Positions 27,740 to 37,231 are shown, counted from the first letter of the stretch. The stretch: 64,000 bases of DNA from R-RK-3 sp031399085 (GCA_031399085.1 JANNOQ010000071.1:62001-126000), one strand, 5' to 3'. A program made the numbers and translations. Notes: generated by a model from the letters alone, not told the origin.

Positions 27740-27994
27740 TCATTTGGCCTTGCGCGTGGCGCCTTTTGTATCTGGACCACCGAGGGACTTTGTGCCTCGC
27801 CCGCCTAGAAACCTCGTGCCCGGGGGGTCTGGTTGCGGAGTGAAGCTATTGGAACCTTGCGCGCGGTATTTGCTAAGCATCAGCCCGCTACCCTGAACCG
27901 ATTGGGTTTCGCTTTCTCCTATCGCGTCGGCAAGGTTCGGCAACATTGCGAACATGATCGCCGCGGCGAAGATCGAGGCTGGCATCCGTTGCAT
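27740..27994 (-). CDS. Small secreted hypothetical protein
   Basis: An 84-residue protein with a signal peptide (MQRMPASIFAAAIMFAMLPN, cut near ADAIG). The mature part is polar and Gly/Pro/Lys-rich with no Cys (TPQPDPPGTRFLGGRGTKS). AGGAGA lies 6 nt before the chosen ATG; a 36-codon in-frame extension lacks a ribosome site. It starts about 75 nt upstream of the VWA gene on the same strand and could be co-transcribed with it. Confidence 0.6.
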   Translation of the reverse strand: MQRMPASIFAAAIMFAMLPNLADAIGESETQSVQGSGLMLSKYRAQGSNSFTPQPDPPGTRFLGGRGTKSLGGPDTKGATRKAK

Positions 27995-28132
27995 TGATTT
28001 CTCCTGTCGTAGCCGTGTGCGTTGGCGTGGCTCACTGCCGCGTCCCGAGAGGGAAAAGGCAGTTTCTATTGCTTCGACGCGGTAGGGGGCGGACAGGTTC
28101 AATCGTGCGTTTCGTCAAAAGCCTGTGTAAGC

Positions 28133-29089
28133 TCAGCCGTCGTAGCTTAGGCGCAACCGGGCGGAAATGGTTTTGCGGATGCCGAAAGGAGCCGCGCCGT
28201 GCGGAAGTGCGAGCGCGGCGGAGGCCATTGCCAGCCCCTCTTCGCCAAACCGTTGCAGCAGCGACGATCTCAGCCAGCTTTCCGCCTGTGCGTGACGCCG
28301 CGCCGCCCGCGACGCCTCGCTCTCGGACGCAAAGCGCGCATCAAGCGCCTCGATCAGTTCGCCAAGCCCTTCGCCCTTCGGCACCGAAAGCATCAGACAG
28401 GCGACTTCGACGCCGCTCGCCAGACCCAGCGCGCCTTTCAGGTCGGCGAGCGCCCGGCGGGCGGGTGGCCCCATATCCGATTTCGTCACAATGGCGATGT
28501 CAGGGATTTCCATGATCCCCGCCTTCATGAATTGGAGCGAATCGCCCGAGCCGGGCTGCACGCAGAGCACCACGCTGTCGGCCACGGTTGAAATGTCCGC
28601 CTCCGACTGGCCGACGCCGACCGTCTCGACAATCACGCGGTCGTAGATGGCGCGCATTAGCACCACGGCGGGGAACGCCAGTTCGCTCAGGCCGCCGAGA
28701 CGCCCGCGCGAGGCGAGTGAACGCACGAAGACGCCCTGATCTTCGGGATCGGTGCGCATTCGGATGCGGTCGCCGAGCAGCGCTCCGCGTGTAATATGGG
28801 ATGAGGGATCGACTGCAATCACACCGACTGTGACGCCTGCGGCACGCCATTTCCGCACCAGCGCGTCGATCAGCGTGGATTTGCCGACGCCGGGCGGTCC
28901 GGTAAAGCCGATGACCTGGGCGCGCGGCGACAGATAGGCTTCATCTATGAGCGCCGCGACGCCTGTCTCACTGTGCGACCGCTCGACCAGCGCAAGCGCC
29001 TCCGCCAGGGCGCGCTTGCCGCCCGCCCGCAAATCCGCCAACCCGCCGCTTTTTGACTGTCGGCCCTGTGCATCGCTCATGCCAAGCAT
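28133..29089 (-). CDS. meaB: MeaB, methylmalonyl-CoA mutase-associated GTPase
   Basis: A G3E-type GTPase of about 318 residues. The P loop is GFTGPPGVGKSTLIDAL, switch and base motifs follow as VIAVDPSSHITRGALLGDRIRM and VETVGVGQSE, and the guanine-specificity motif is TKSDMG. The dimerising C-terminal helices include MASAALALPHG. MeaB guards adenosylcobalamin loading and repair of methylmalonyl-CoA mutase in propionate metabolism. The mutase gene is not in the window, but prpE at the right edge feeds the same pathway. The start is uncertain; an ATG three codons later and a TTG six codons earlier are possible. Confidence 0.9.
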   Translation of the reverse strand: MLGMSDAQGRQSKSGGLADLRAGGKRALAEALALVERSHSETGVAALIDEAYLSPRAQVIGFTGPPGVGKSTLIDALVRKWRAAGVTVGVIAVDPSSHITRGALLGDRIRMRTDPEDQGVFVRSLASRGRLGGLSELAFPAVVLMRAIYDRVIVETVGVGQSEADISTVADSVVLCVQPGSGDSLQFMKAGIMEIPDIAIVTKSDMGPPARRALADLKGALGLASGVEVACLMLSVPKGEGLGELIEALDARFASESEASRAARRHAQAESWLRSSLLQRFGEEGLAMASAALALPHGAAPFGIRKTISARLRLSYDG

Positions 29090-29164
29090 GATTGCGATTT
29101 GACGCAAGCGGGCAAGCGAAAACGGCCGGAGCGGGAGCGGGCAAGGCTTTAGGCGTCGGCGATC

Positions 29165-29446
29165 TCAGGCCGATTTCTTGCAGACCGTGGCGCGGGCGAT
29201 GCAGGTCCAGCTGCCGTCGCCGCCCTTGCAGCTATAGACGGGCTTGGAAATCTCATCCGTCTGGAACGGCCAATTGCCTGTCACCTGCTGGATGATCTCA
29301 TAGGATTGAAATTGGGCCATGGACTTGGTCACGCCCCATCCTTCGCCGGCCTTCTTGACGCAGGCCGATTTTGCATCGGCGGGCCCAGCCGAAACGAAGG
29401 CAAGACAAACGGCGCAAAGCGCGGCAGTGAAGCGAATTGCGTGCAT
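29165..29446 (-). CDS. Small secreted Cys protein, paralogue of the next gene
   Basis: A 93-residue protein with a signal peptide (AALCAVCLAFVSAGPADAKS) and a mature domain of about 65 residues. It has SACVKKAGEGWGVTKSMAQF near the start and ends in SCKGGDGSWTCIARATVCKK. The end pattern G-x-W-x-C-x-x-x-A-x-V-C-x-K recurs in the neighbouring gene, and the overall length and Cys positions agree, so the two are probably paralogues. Disulfides in the periplasm are likely. Function is unknown. Confidence 0.65.
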   Translation of the reverse strand: MHAIRFTAALCAVCLAFVSAGPADAKSACVKKAGEGWGVTKSMAQFQSYEIIQQVTGNWPFQTDEISKPVYSCKGGDGSWTCIARATVCKKSA

Positions 29447-29554
29447 CGAGGTTCCCCGTGGAAAGAATACAATGCCGCAAAACTAGTCGAACCTCAGACG
29501 CGTCACAACGACAGCCAAAGGTTGCAAACAGGATTTCTCCCAACGTTCACGCGA

Positions 29555-29857
29555 TCAGCTTTTGGTGCACACTTTAGCCTCGCCGGTGCAGCGCCATTCA
29601 TCCGCGCCAAGCACATTGGGAAACGGTTTGCAGTTCAGCGCCCCCTGGGTCACGCGCGCTACCTGGGCGCCGGACGATTCCACGGTTCGCTTTTCATCGT
29701 CGATGCCTTTGGCGAGGCTGCGCTCGGCATAAAACCGCGCCGCCTTCTCGCCGAGGCTGACGACTTCGCTCTTTACCGGAAAGCAGCCTGCATTCGCAAC
29801 GCCTGACGGCGCCGCGAGACCACCGGCAACAATGGCGAAAACAACGATGCGTTTCAT
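29555..29857 (-). CDS. Small secreted Cys protein, paralogue of the previous gene
   Basis: A 100-residue protein with a signal peptide (MKRIVVFAIVAGGLAAPSGV, cut near ANAG). Cys appear in NAGCFPVKSE, ALNCKPFPNV, and in WRCTGEAKVCTKS, the last matching the end of the gene at 29165. It also has the motif GEKAARFYAERSLAKGIDDE, which has no obvious counterpart. A GGAG site lies 7 nt before the ATG. The two genes lie in tandem on the same strand about 110 nt apart, suggesting duplication. Confidence 0.65.
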   Translation of the reverse strand: MKRIVVFAIVAGGLAAPSGVANAGCFPVKSEVVSLGEKAARFYAERSLAKGIDDEKRTVESSGAQVARVTQGALNCKPFPNVLGADEWRCTGEAKVCTKS

Positions 29858-30018
29858 CGGCTTACTCCGTGGGCTTACAGCTCGCCAAACTTTCGCGGTT
29901 TGCTTAGGCCATCCAATGCCGCCGGGCAATGAACTTTTCTCCAGTTGCGCGCTTCCGCTTGCTGTTGTAGCTGCCTCGCGGGGTTTCGTCCCAGATTCAA
30001 CGCGAGCAAGGATCGTTC

Positions 30019-31131
30019 ATGGCTGAAACCCTCCAGGAGCGCTATCGTGGCATGGTCCGCTCCGGGGAAATCCATCCCGACCCGGCGCAAAAGCTGGCGG
30101 TCGAGAAATTGGAGATGCTCGCCAATCGGCTAGCCCGCTATGTGCCGCCCGTAACCACCGACATCTTCTCCTTCTTCACCCGAAAAAGCGGCGAGGTGCC
30201 GCGCGGGCTTTATGTTTTCGGACGGGTCGGGCGCGGCAAGACCATGCTGATGGACGAGTTCTACGCGACGGTGCCGTTCGAAAAGAAGCGGCGGGTGCAT
30301 TTCCATGAATTCATGATCGAAGTGCACGACCGGATCGCCGAGGCGCGCAAAAGCCAGTCCGGCGATCCGGTGCCGCATGTCGGCGAGGTGATCGCCCGCG
30401 CCGCGCCGCTCTTGTGCCTTGACGAGTTGCAAGTGACGGACATCGCCGACGCAACCATCCTTGGCCGGCTGTTCACGGTGCTGTTCGAGCGCGGCACGGT
30501 GATCGTCGCCACGTCGAACGCCCCGCCTTGGGAGCTTTACAAGAATGGGCTCAACCGCGGACTTTTCCTGCCCTTCATCGAGCTGATCGAGGAGAAGATG
30601 GAGGTCATGGAGCTGGAATCCGCGCGCGACTACCGGCTGGGACGGCTGACCGGCATGCCGCTTTATTTCTCCCCGCTCGGGCCGCAGGCCGACGCCGAAA
30701 TCCGCAAATCGTGGAAAATGCTGACCGGCCGCGATGCCGGCGAGCCGGCGGTGATTGCCGTCAAGGGCCGCAATGTTCCGGTGCCGGAAGCCGCGATGGG
30801 CGTGGCGCGCTTCAGCTTTGAGGATTTATGCGGCCAGCCGCTGGGCGCGAATGATTATGTCGCCATCGCCCACAATTACCATACGTTGGTGATTGAAAAT
30901 GTGCCGCTGCTGACGCCCGCCCGGCGCAATGAAGCCCGCCGATTCAACACGCTGATCGATACGCTTTACGACCAGCGGATTGGCCTTGTCATGTCCGCCG
31001 CGGCGGAGCCTGACGCGCTTTATCCCGCTGGCGATGGCGCCGATCTCTTCCACCGCACGGCCTCGCGGTTGATGGAAATGCGATCCGACGCCTATCTCGG
31101 CGCGCGGCACCAGCAGCGCCGCGCCGATTAG
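30019..31131 (+). CDS. zapE: ZapE, cell-division ATPase (AFG1 family)
   Basis: A 370-residue AAA-like ATPase. The Walker A motif GRVGRGKT lies at residues 68-75, Walker B is LLCLDELQVTD, and the family motifs FHEFMIEVHDR and ATSNAPPWELYKNGLNR follow. ZapE associates with FtsZ at the division ring under some conditions in E. coli. AAGGA precedes the ATG. Its stop codon overlaps the end of the acyltransferase gene on the other strand by four bases, so the two transcripts collide. Confidence 0.93.
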   Translation: MAETLQERYRGMVRSGEIHPDPAQKLAVEKLEMLANRLARYVPPVTTDIFSFFTRKSGEVPRGLYVFGRVGRGKTMLMDEFYATVPFEKKRRVHFHEFMIEVHDRIAEARKSQSGDPVPHVGEVIARAAPLLCLDELQVTDIADATILGRLFTVLFERGTVIVATSNAPPWELYKNGLNRGLFLPFIELIEEKMEVMELESARDYRLGRLTGMPLYFSPLGPQADAEIRKSWKMLTGRDAGEPAVIAVKGRNVPVPEAAMGVARFSFEDLCGQPLGANDYVAIAHNYHTLVIENVPLLTPARRNEARRFNTLIDTLYDQRIGLVMSAAAEPDALYPAGDGADLFHRTASRLMEMRSDAYLGARHQQRRAD

Positions 31132-32282
31132 GTCTGCGCCGCGAGTGCGACGTGCGCTGGACGAGCCTCATATTGACGGACTAGGCGCTTGCCGATCGCC
31201 TGGGAAGGCCGCTCGACCAGCCTATGCAAAAGCCAGGCGAGAACCAGAAAGAGCGAGGTCACCAGCGCTAAAGCCGACCACGGCCTGAACCCCTGCTCCA
31301 GCAGCAGCCGGAGCGCGACATAGCCGGCGACGCCATGAACGACGTAGAGCGGGTAGCTGATATCGGCCAAAAAATCGAACACGGGATTGGCACTGAAAAA
31401 ACGCGGATAGGCAAAAGCAAAGGCGAATGTCATGAGAGCAAATGCGTAGCTTAAGACCAACCCGAACGACGCCGAATCGGGGCCCGTCCGCCACTGCAGG
31501 GAAAACAAGGCGAATAATCCGATAGCCGCAAGGCGGGCGTTGCGCGCCCCGATCTTGTTTTTATACAAATAATGGAAGAGAACGCCCAAAAACATGAATA
31601 TTATGAATTGTGAGCAAAATATCGTGGTTACCGCAAGCGGGTAGCTATTTGGAAAGCCTTTAAGCCAGCCAATTCCGATATGGCTTAGCAACGCGGCCAA
31701 TGTAAACAGCGCAAGGGGGATAATGAAAACCTTAAGCGAGAAACGCCGGAACCAAGCAATAAAAATGGCACATAACATATAGAACTTAATTTCAATCTCC
31801 AAAGTCCATATAATCCCATCGATACTGCGCGACGACAACAAGTCACGCAATCCAGGCACATAATGGATCAAGATTTGTTGCCGTTCATATGGAAAGGAAA
31901 CCGAAAAATACGCCGCGCAAATCCATAATGCCAGCAAGCTTATGCTAAAGCCGACGATGTAGGTCGGAACAATACGAAGACAGCGGCTGACGCAGAAGCC
32001 GCCGCCTGAGATTCCGCTGAGGGAAAACGGGATGACAAAACCGCTGATGAGAAAAAACAATGCGACGCCATAACAGCCCCAATTGAAATTCGGGACAATT
32101 GTAAGCCATTGCACGTAAAGCGGAATGTCCTCCTGCTTTATCAGGAGCACGGGCGAATTGATAAGATTCGCCACCGCCTCCGGGTTCGTCCAGAAAATGC
32201 CGAAATAATGCGAAATCACAACGGCGACGGCAGCCAGACCGCGCAAGGAATTTGCAAATTCGACTTTGGACTTGCCTTGCAT
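31128..32282 (-). CDS. Acyltransferase 3-family membrane protein
   Basis: A 384-residue multi-helix integral membrane protein (about ten helices). FANSLRGLAAVAVVISHYFG, with the conserved R-x-x-A and H, is the signature of the Acyl_transf_3 family (OafA/NodX-like), which transfers acetyl or succinyl groups to envelope glycans such as O-antigen or capsule. The start at 32282 has an AAGG site; a GTG two codons earlier is possible. No glycan biosynthesis cluster lies nearby, so the acceptor is unknown. Codon composition is more AT-rich than its neighbours, a mild sign of transfer. Confidence 0.9.
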   Translation of the reverse strand: MQGKSKVEFANSLRGLAAVAVVISHYFGIFWTNPEAVANLINSPVLLIKQEDIPLYVQWLTIVPNFNWGCYGVALFFLISGFVIPFSLSGISGGGFCVSRCLRIVPTYIVGFSISLLALWICAAYFSVSFPYERQQILIHYVPGLRDLLSSRSIDGIIWTLEIEIKFYMLCAIFIAWFRRFSLKVFIIPLALFTLAALLSHIGIGWLKGFPNSYPLAVTTIFCSQFIIFMFLGVLFHYLYKNKIGARNARLAAIGLFALFSLQWRTGPDSASFGLVLSYAFALMTFAFAFAYPRFFSANPVFDFLADISYPLYVVHGVAGYVALRLLLEQGFRPWSALALVTSLFLVLAWLLHRLVERPSQAIGKRLVRQYEARPAHVALAAQT

Positions 32283-32627
32283 CGGCACCTTTTCGGTGAG
32301 GTTTTACTGATTGCTCAACTCTGTGCGGAAGGATGGCGCGGGCTTCCGAACAGCCGTCATGGAATTGAGGGCTTTATCGCAAGGCAATGCTCGGAGCCGC
32401 GTTGCCGTGTAGCTTAATTCTACCTAAAGTTGCAAATAATCTTAAGCACGATTCGGAGCAACCGTCGCGTCCGTTGATGCAGACGTGGCTGCATTTGCCC
32501 AGCTTATCGGTAAGCTGCGCTAGGATGGCCTAGCTTTTGCGCGCGGGGTGCCGTGGTCAGACAACGCGGAAGGTTGATCGCCTCATCGAGGACACTGTCG
32601 TCGATTGCGCGCCTCGCATGCCGAGCA
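32283..32627 (+). other. Gene-free interval of about 340 nt
   Basis: Between the start of the acyltransferase gene and the end of the small membrane protein gene I see no convincing coding frame, RNA gene, repeat or terminator. It should contain the acyltransferase promoter. Confidence 0.4.
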
Positions 32628-33092
32628 TCAGGCCCGGATATCCAGCCGCTTCAAGCTTGGCGGAAGCCAGCTGTCTTTGATGCGTCCGTCCGGTAAAGCT
32701 GGGTCGCCAATGCAATCTTGATCCATATGGATCGGCTCGTAAGTAGCAGTCTGGCGATAGGCCGCGCCGTATTGCGAGAAGGTCTTTCTCAAAATGCTCT
32801 TCGTCCATTGATGCTTGTGGTAAATCCTGGAGAAATGCCAGCTCGCGAAAAGCGAGATCATCGCCGTCAGCATCAATGCCGCATTTAGCGGCGTCATAGA
32901 CGATTGCGTGTTATCTTTTAAGACTACTTGTTGTAATTCTCCACCACTATAGCTCTGTGTTTTGGTTTCATTCAATACAGCGTACTGAGTACCCGGCGAA
33001 TTCAGGACTTCCAACTTACTATTGATAGAGGTAACCATTGCGGAAATGTAGGCCAATAGCCCAATCAATGCCCAAGTTGCAAGTTTTTCCAC
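32628..33092 (-). CDS. Small two-helix membrane protein, unknown
   Basis: About 154 residues with one hydrophobic helix at the N-terminus (ATWALIGLLAYISAMVTS), a 45-residue polar loop (SKLEVLNSPGTQYAVLNETK...), a second helix (LNAALMLTAMISLFASWHFS) and a soluble tail with HQWTKSILRKTF and DQDCIGDPALPDGR. I chose a GTG start because it has a purine-rich stretch before it; a TTG 11 codons upstream gives 165 residues. The DNA is AT-richer than its neighbours. No family is recognised. Confidence 0.45.
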   Translation of the reverse strand: MEKLATWALIGLLAYISAMVTSINSKLEVLNSPGTQYAVLNETKTQSYSGGELQQVVLKDNTQSSMTPLNAALMLTAMISLFASWHFSRIYHKHQWTKSILRKTFSQYGAAYRQTATYEPIHMDQDCIGDPALPDGRIKDSWLPPSLKRLDIRA

Positions 33093-33359
33093 GCGCCACC
33101 CCCGCCTTTGCTTGGCAAAACGCAAAAATTGAATGAGAATATTTAAAGACTAGCAAAACAATATGAGCGTAGCAATTTGTTAAGGAGGCATTCTGGAGAT
33201 TTTCGCAGTTTTTTTGGGCATCCAGTCACGCGAGCGATGATGCGGGATCGATGCCTATCAATGCGGCTTGGCGCGCTCGGCCTGCCGCCCCTTGACATCC
33301 CGGCGGGAACCATCCCAATGGACCGCAAGCTCGAACAATTCATTTCTAAGCGGCACCTC

Positions 33360-33923
33360 ATGAAGATCAACGGCAATGAAATCCGGCCCGGCAATGTGAT
33401 CGAGCATCAGGGCTCGATCTGGGTGGCGGTGAAGACCCAGGCGGTCAAGCCCGGCAAGGGTCCCGCTTACGCGCAAGTCGAGCTGAAAAACCTCGTCAAC
33501 GGCACCAAGCTGAATGAGCGCTTCCGGTCTTCCGAGACGGTCGAGCGCGTGCGGCTGGAGCAGAACGACTATCAGTTCTTGTACACGCAGGACGACATGC
33601 TCGTCTTCATGGACAATGAAAGCTACGAGCAGCTCGAAATCCCGACCGATTTCGTCGGCGACCGTGCCGCCTTCCTGCAACCGGGTATGATGGTGACGGT
33701 GGAAAGTCACGAGGGCAAGCCGCTTGGTGTGTCGCTGCCCGATCAAGTGACGCTGGCGGTCTCCGAGGCAGACCCGGTGGTCAAGGGGCAGACAGCGTCG
33801 GCGTCCTTCAAGCCGGCCATTCTCGAAAACGGCGTGCGGGTGATGGTGCCGCCTTTTGTCACGGCGGGCGAGAAGGTTGTGATCGACACCACTGAGATGA
33901 CCTACATCCGCCGGGCGGAATAG
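33360..33923 (+). CDS. efp: Elongation factor P
   Basis: The 187-residue size and all three beta-barrel domains fit EF-P, which frees ribosomes stalled at polyproline. MKINGNEIRPGNVIEHQG opens the protein; PGKGPAY carries Lys33, the residue modified by lysylation in many bacteria. VESHEGKPLGVSLPDQVTLAV and GVRVMVPPFVTAGEKVVIDT are the other domain signatures. In-frame codons continue upstream to 33177 without a sensible N-terminus, so the shorter start is used. An epmA or epmB gene is not seen, so modification cannot be judged. It is followed by the inositol monophosphatase gene in the same direction. Confidence 0.95.
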   Translation: MKINGNEIRPGNVIEHQGSIWVAVKTQAVKPGKGPAYAQVELKNLVNGTKLNERFRSSETVERVRLEQNDYQFLYTQDDMLVFMDNESYEQLEIPTDFVGDRAAFLQPGMMVTVESHEGKPLGVSLPDQVTLAVSEADPVVKGQTASASFKPAILENGVRVMVPPFVTAGEKVVIDTTEMTYIRRAE

Positions 33924-34081
33924 GAACTCCACGTGATGCCGAGCCCTTACACAATACCCTAGCCGCAAGGCGCTGGACTTTGTGCGCGGCAAAGGGCAAT
34001 TTCCGAACCGCATGAAACGCATGGCGAGCCATTTGCGCTCGCAACTTTCTGCGTCAGCTCAGGCATACAAAGGACGATCCG

Positions 34082-34861
34082 ATGGCGGCCTCCGCGCTGA
34101 TGACCACGATGTTTGCCGCCGCGCGCAAGGCGGGGCGCAGTCTTGCTCGCGATTTCGGCGAGGTTGAGCAGTTGCAAGTCTCGCTCAAGGGGCCAGGCAA
34201 TTTCGTCACCGCCGCTGACCACCGCGCAGAGCAAATTCTCTTTGACGAGCTGTCGAAGGCGCGGCACGGCTACTCGTTTCTAATGGAGGAGCGCGGCCTT
34301 ATTGAGGGGCCGGATAAGAGCCATGTGTGGATCATTGACCCTCTCGACGGCACCACCAACTTCCTGCACGGAATTCCACATTTCGCCATTTCCATCGCAT
34401 TACAGCGCGAGGGCGAGCTGGTCGCCGGCATCATCTACAATCCGGCGAACGGCGATATCTTTACGGCCGAGCGCGGCAAGGGCGCATTCCTCAACGACCG
34501 GCGCATCCGCGTCGCCGCCCGGTCGCGCCTCGAAGACTGCGTGATCGCAACCGGCATCCCCCACCGGGGCCGGGAGGGCCATGAGGCTTATTTGCGCCAA
34601 CTCGCCGCGATCATGGCATCGGTTTCGGGCATCAGGCGCGGTGGAGCGGCGGCGCTCGATCTTGCTTGGGTCGCCGCCGGACGCTATGACGGCTATTGGG
34701 AACAGGGCATTCAAGCCTGGGATATGGCTGCCGGGCTGGTCATGCTGCGCGAGGCAGGCGGATTCGCGTCAGATTTAAGCGGCGGCAAGGCGATGCTGGA
34801 GACTGGCAATATTCTTGCAGGCAATGAAGCCGTGCAACGGGCTTTGATGAAATTGCTTTAA
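34082..34861 (+). CDS. Inositol monophosphatase family protein (SuhB-like)
   Basis: A 259-residue Mg-dependent phosphatase. Metal ligands are visible: Glu69/Glu70 in FLMEERG, Asp86 and Asp89 in IIDPLDGTTNFLHG, and the C-terminal WDMAAGLVMLREAGG motif. These enzymes hydrolyse inositol phosphates or related sugar phosphates; SuhB also takes part in rRNA transcription. AAAGGA lies 7 nt before the ATG. It is 158 nt after efp in the same direction, but co-transcription is uncertain. Confidence 0.92.
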   Translation: MAASALMTTMFAAARKAGRSLARDFGEVEQLQVSLKGPGNFVTAADHRAEQILFDELSKARHGYSFLMEERGLIEGPDKSHVWIIDPLDGTTNFLHGIPHFAISIALQREGELVAGIIYNPANGDIFTAERGKGAFLNDRRIRVAARSRLEDCVIATGIPHRGREGHEAYLRQLAAIMASVSGIRRGGAAALDLAWVAAGRYDGYWEQGIQAWDMAAGLVMLREAGGFASDLSGGKAMLETGNILAGNEAVQRALMKLL

Positions 34862-35107
34862 CTGCGCTAGAGCGAATATTGGCTTTCTGCCCAAATTTGA
34901 GGCAGTTGATCGGCGCAATGACACTAAGGACAGCAGGATTTCCTTACATCCAATCGATCGTTAACCAATGTCACCATTGGACCGCGCGTGCGACTCGGTG
35001 ATATAGCCATTCACGGCGAACTTGCAGTTTTTACCTGTGAGTAATTTTGCTATGAGTTGGGTGCGGAGAGAGGCAGCGGCGTGGCGTTTCCGCTGTAGAG
35101 GCGTGCG

Positions 35108-36160
35108 ATGAGTATGACGAAGGCCCCTTATTACAAGACTTTATCGAAGCCTCAGATGTTTGTCTGGCGAATGTTTCTGTTCGTCGCGTTGGCGTCCTGC
35201 GTCGGCGTCATCATCTACGGCCCGATCGTCGAAGCGTTCCAATCGAATCCCGCCCTCAATGGCGTCATTCTCGGCACGCTTGGCTTTGGCGTCATCTACA
35301 CCTTCCAACAGGTTTTGCGGCTTTATCCCGAAATCCGCTGGGTCAACGAATTCCGGATCGCCGACCCAGGCCTCGCGGCGGAACGCTCCCCCGTGATGCT
35401 GGCGCCGATGGCGACGCTATTGCGCCGCCGTCAGGGTCAAGCCGCAATCACAACGGCGGCCATGCGCTCACTGCTCGATTCGATCGCGGCGCGCTTGGAT
35501 GAGTCGCGGGAAACCACGCGCTACATGGTCGGGCTTTTAGTCTTTCTCGGGCTGCTCGGCACGTTTTGGGGTCTGATGCAAACGGTGCAGTCGGTGAGCA
35601 CCACGATCAATTCGCTGAACCCGGCGTCAGGCGAAAGCTCCGCTTTGTTCGAGGAGTTGAAAACCGGCCTCGCCGCGCCATTGACCGGCATGGGCATCGC
35701 GTTTTCGTCATCGCTGTTTGGCCTCGCCGGATCGCTGATCGTCGGATTTCTCGACCTGCAGGCGTCGCAGGCGCAAACCCGTTTCTATAATGAGCTAGAG
35801 GAATGGCTTTCCGGCATTACCGAGCTTTCGCCGGAAAGCAGCGCGGCGGTTGTGGCCGGCCAGCCGGCGCAGATGCGCTTCGCCATGCTCGATATGCAAC
35901 GCACGATGACGGATCTTGCCGAGAAGATCGAGCAGGGGATGGCGCGCAATAACAACAGCGAAGCGATGCTCGAATTGTCGCGCGGCATCGACCGGCTGGT
36001 CAAGCAGATGCGGGCGGAGCAGAAGGTCGTCCGCGAATGGGTTGACGAGCAGGCACATCAGCAAAATGCGCTCGCCAATGTGCTGCGCGAGCAGAACAAG
36101 CTGGCGACCATTCTGCGGGACGTCGCCGCGCGTCCGCCAAGAAGCGGCGGCGATCGCTAA
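35108..36160 (+). CDS. MotA/TolQ/ExbB-family proton channel-like protein
   Basis: A 350-residue membrane protein. Two N-terminal helices (about residues 20-40 and 53-70) precede a cytoplasmic loop, then the conserved pair LLVFLGLLGTFWGLMQTV and GMGIAFSSSLFGLAGSLIVG, which form the MotA/ExbB channel core. The C-terminal 130 residues are a helical, coiled-coil-rich tail (TMTDLAEKIEQGMARNN... to NALANVLREQNK). It is followed 45 nt later by a MotB/OmpA-like gene, so they make a proton-driven stator-like pair. There is no flagellar or TonB gene nearby. The tail echoes ZorA of the Zorya defence system, but ZorC/ZorD are absent. Confidence 0.82.
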   Translation: MSMTKAPYYKTLSKPQMFVWRMFLFVALASCVGVIIYGPIVEAFQSNPALNGVILGTLGFGVIYTFQQVLRLYPEIRWVNEFRIADPGLAAERSPVMLAPMATLLRRRQGQAAITTAAMRSLLDSIAARLDESRETTRYMVGLLVFLGLLGTFWGLMQTVQSVSTTINSLNPASGESSALFEELKTGLAAPLTGMGIAFSSSLFGLAGSLIVGFLDLQASQAQTRFYNELEEWLSGITELSPESSAAVVAGQPAQMRFAMLDMQRTMTDLAEKIEQGMARNNNSEAMLELSRGIDRLVKQMRAEQKVVREWVDEQAHQQNALANVLREQNKLATILRDVAARPPRSGGDR

Positions 36161-36205
36161 TGCGCCGCGAAACGATCTTAGCCCACCGCGCGGGAGACTG
36201 ACAGC

Positions 36206-37231
36206 ATGGCGATTGCGAGAGGGCGCCGCCGCGGGCAGATGGATTACTGGCCTGGCTTTGTCGATGTGTTATCGACCTTGCTGCTCGTCGTCACCTTCCT
36301 GATGTCGATGTTCATGATCGCGCAATATTTCGCCAGTCAGGAATCGAGCGGCAAGGATAGCGCCCTTGCCAAGCTCACCAAGCAGCTCGCCTCCCTCACC
36401 GATCTGCTGGCCTTGGAGCGCACCCGTAAGAAATCCGCCGAGGACCAGCTTATCGGCGTGCAAAGCTCGCTTACCGCGGCCGAGGCAGAGCAAGCGCGGC
36501 TGCGGGCGCTACTTGGCGCTGAGGGCGAGAAAGGGAAATCCGCTGGCGGCCGGATCGCGGCACTGACCGGCGACGTCGATGAGCAGAAGAAGATTTCATC
36601 GCAAGCCCTGGCGCAGGTTGAGCTGCTGAACCAGCAGATCGCCGCACTGCGCCGTCAGATCGCCGCATTGGAGGACGCGCTCAACGCCTCCGAGTCGCGA
36701 GACCGGGAATCCCAGACCCGGATCGCCGATCTGGGCCAGCGGCTGAATGTGGCCCTGGCCAAACGCGTGCAGGAGCTGTCGCGTTACCGCTCGGATTTCT
36801 TCGGCGAGCTGCGCAAGGTGTTGGGCGAGCGCGACGACATTCAGATCGTCGGCGACCGTTTCGTGTTCCAAGCCGAAGTTTTCTTCGACAGCGGTTCGGC
36901 TGAAATCAGTCCGGAAGGCAAAGCTCAAATCGACAAGCTGGCGGTCGCGCTTCTACAGTTGGAAAAACAAATTCCAAGCGAGATCAACTGGGTGCTGCGT
37001 GTCGACGGCCATACGGACAACCGGCCGATCGTGACAGCGACGTTCGCTTCGAATTGGGAGCTGTCCTCTGGGCGCGCAATTTCGGTCGTCAAGCATCTGA
37101 TCGGCCAAGGCGTCTTGGCAAAACGCCTCGTTGCCGCCGGCTTCGGTGAATATCAGCCCTTCGCCGACGGGGCCGCTGACACCGATCTGCGCCGGAACCG
37201 TCGCATCGAGCTGAAATTGACCGAGAGATAA
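36206..37231 (+). CDS. MotB-like protein with coiled coil and OmpA peptidoglycan-binding domain
   Basis: A 341-residue protein. A single N-terminal helix contains Asp20 (DYWPGFVDVLSTLLLVVTFL), the counterpart of the proton-carrying Asp of MotB. Residues 48-195 form an unusually long coiled coil. An OmpA domain (about 200-341) has VFFDSGSAEISPEGKAQIDK, LRVDGHTDNRPI and ELSSGRAISVVKHLI, the peptidoglycan-binding elements. GGGAG lies before the ATG. It is translated just after the MotA-like protein and probably anchors the channel to the cell wall. What motion or signal it drives is unknown. Confidence 0.85.
   Translation: MAIARGRRRGQMDYWPGFVDVLSTLLLVVTFLMSMFMIAQYFASQESSGKDSALAKLTKQLASLTDLLALERTRKKSAEDQLIGVQSSLTAAEAEQARLRALLGAEGEKGKSAGGRIAALTGDVDEQKKISSQALAQVELLNQQIAALRRQIAALEDALNASESRDRESQTRIADLGQRLNVALAKRVQELSRYRSDFFGELRKVLGERDDIQIVGDRFVFQAEVFFDSGSAEISPEGKAQIDKLAVALLQLEKQIPSEINWVLRVDGHTDNRPIVTATFASNWELSSGRAISVVKHLIGQGVLAKRLVAAGFGEYQPFADGAADTDLRRNRRIELKLTER

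Noticed and set aside
33177..33359. N-terminal extension of EF-P
   Set aside because: The in-frame codons have no EF-P homology and the normal EF-P start MKINGNEI lies at 33360; treated as leader.
35108..37231. A complete Zorya defence system
   Set aside because: Only ZorA/ZorB-like proteins are seen. No ZorC/D or ZorE-type nuclease or helicase lies nearby, and similar pairs occur as ordinary envelope genes.
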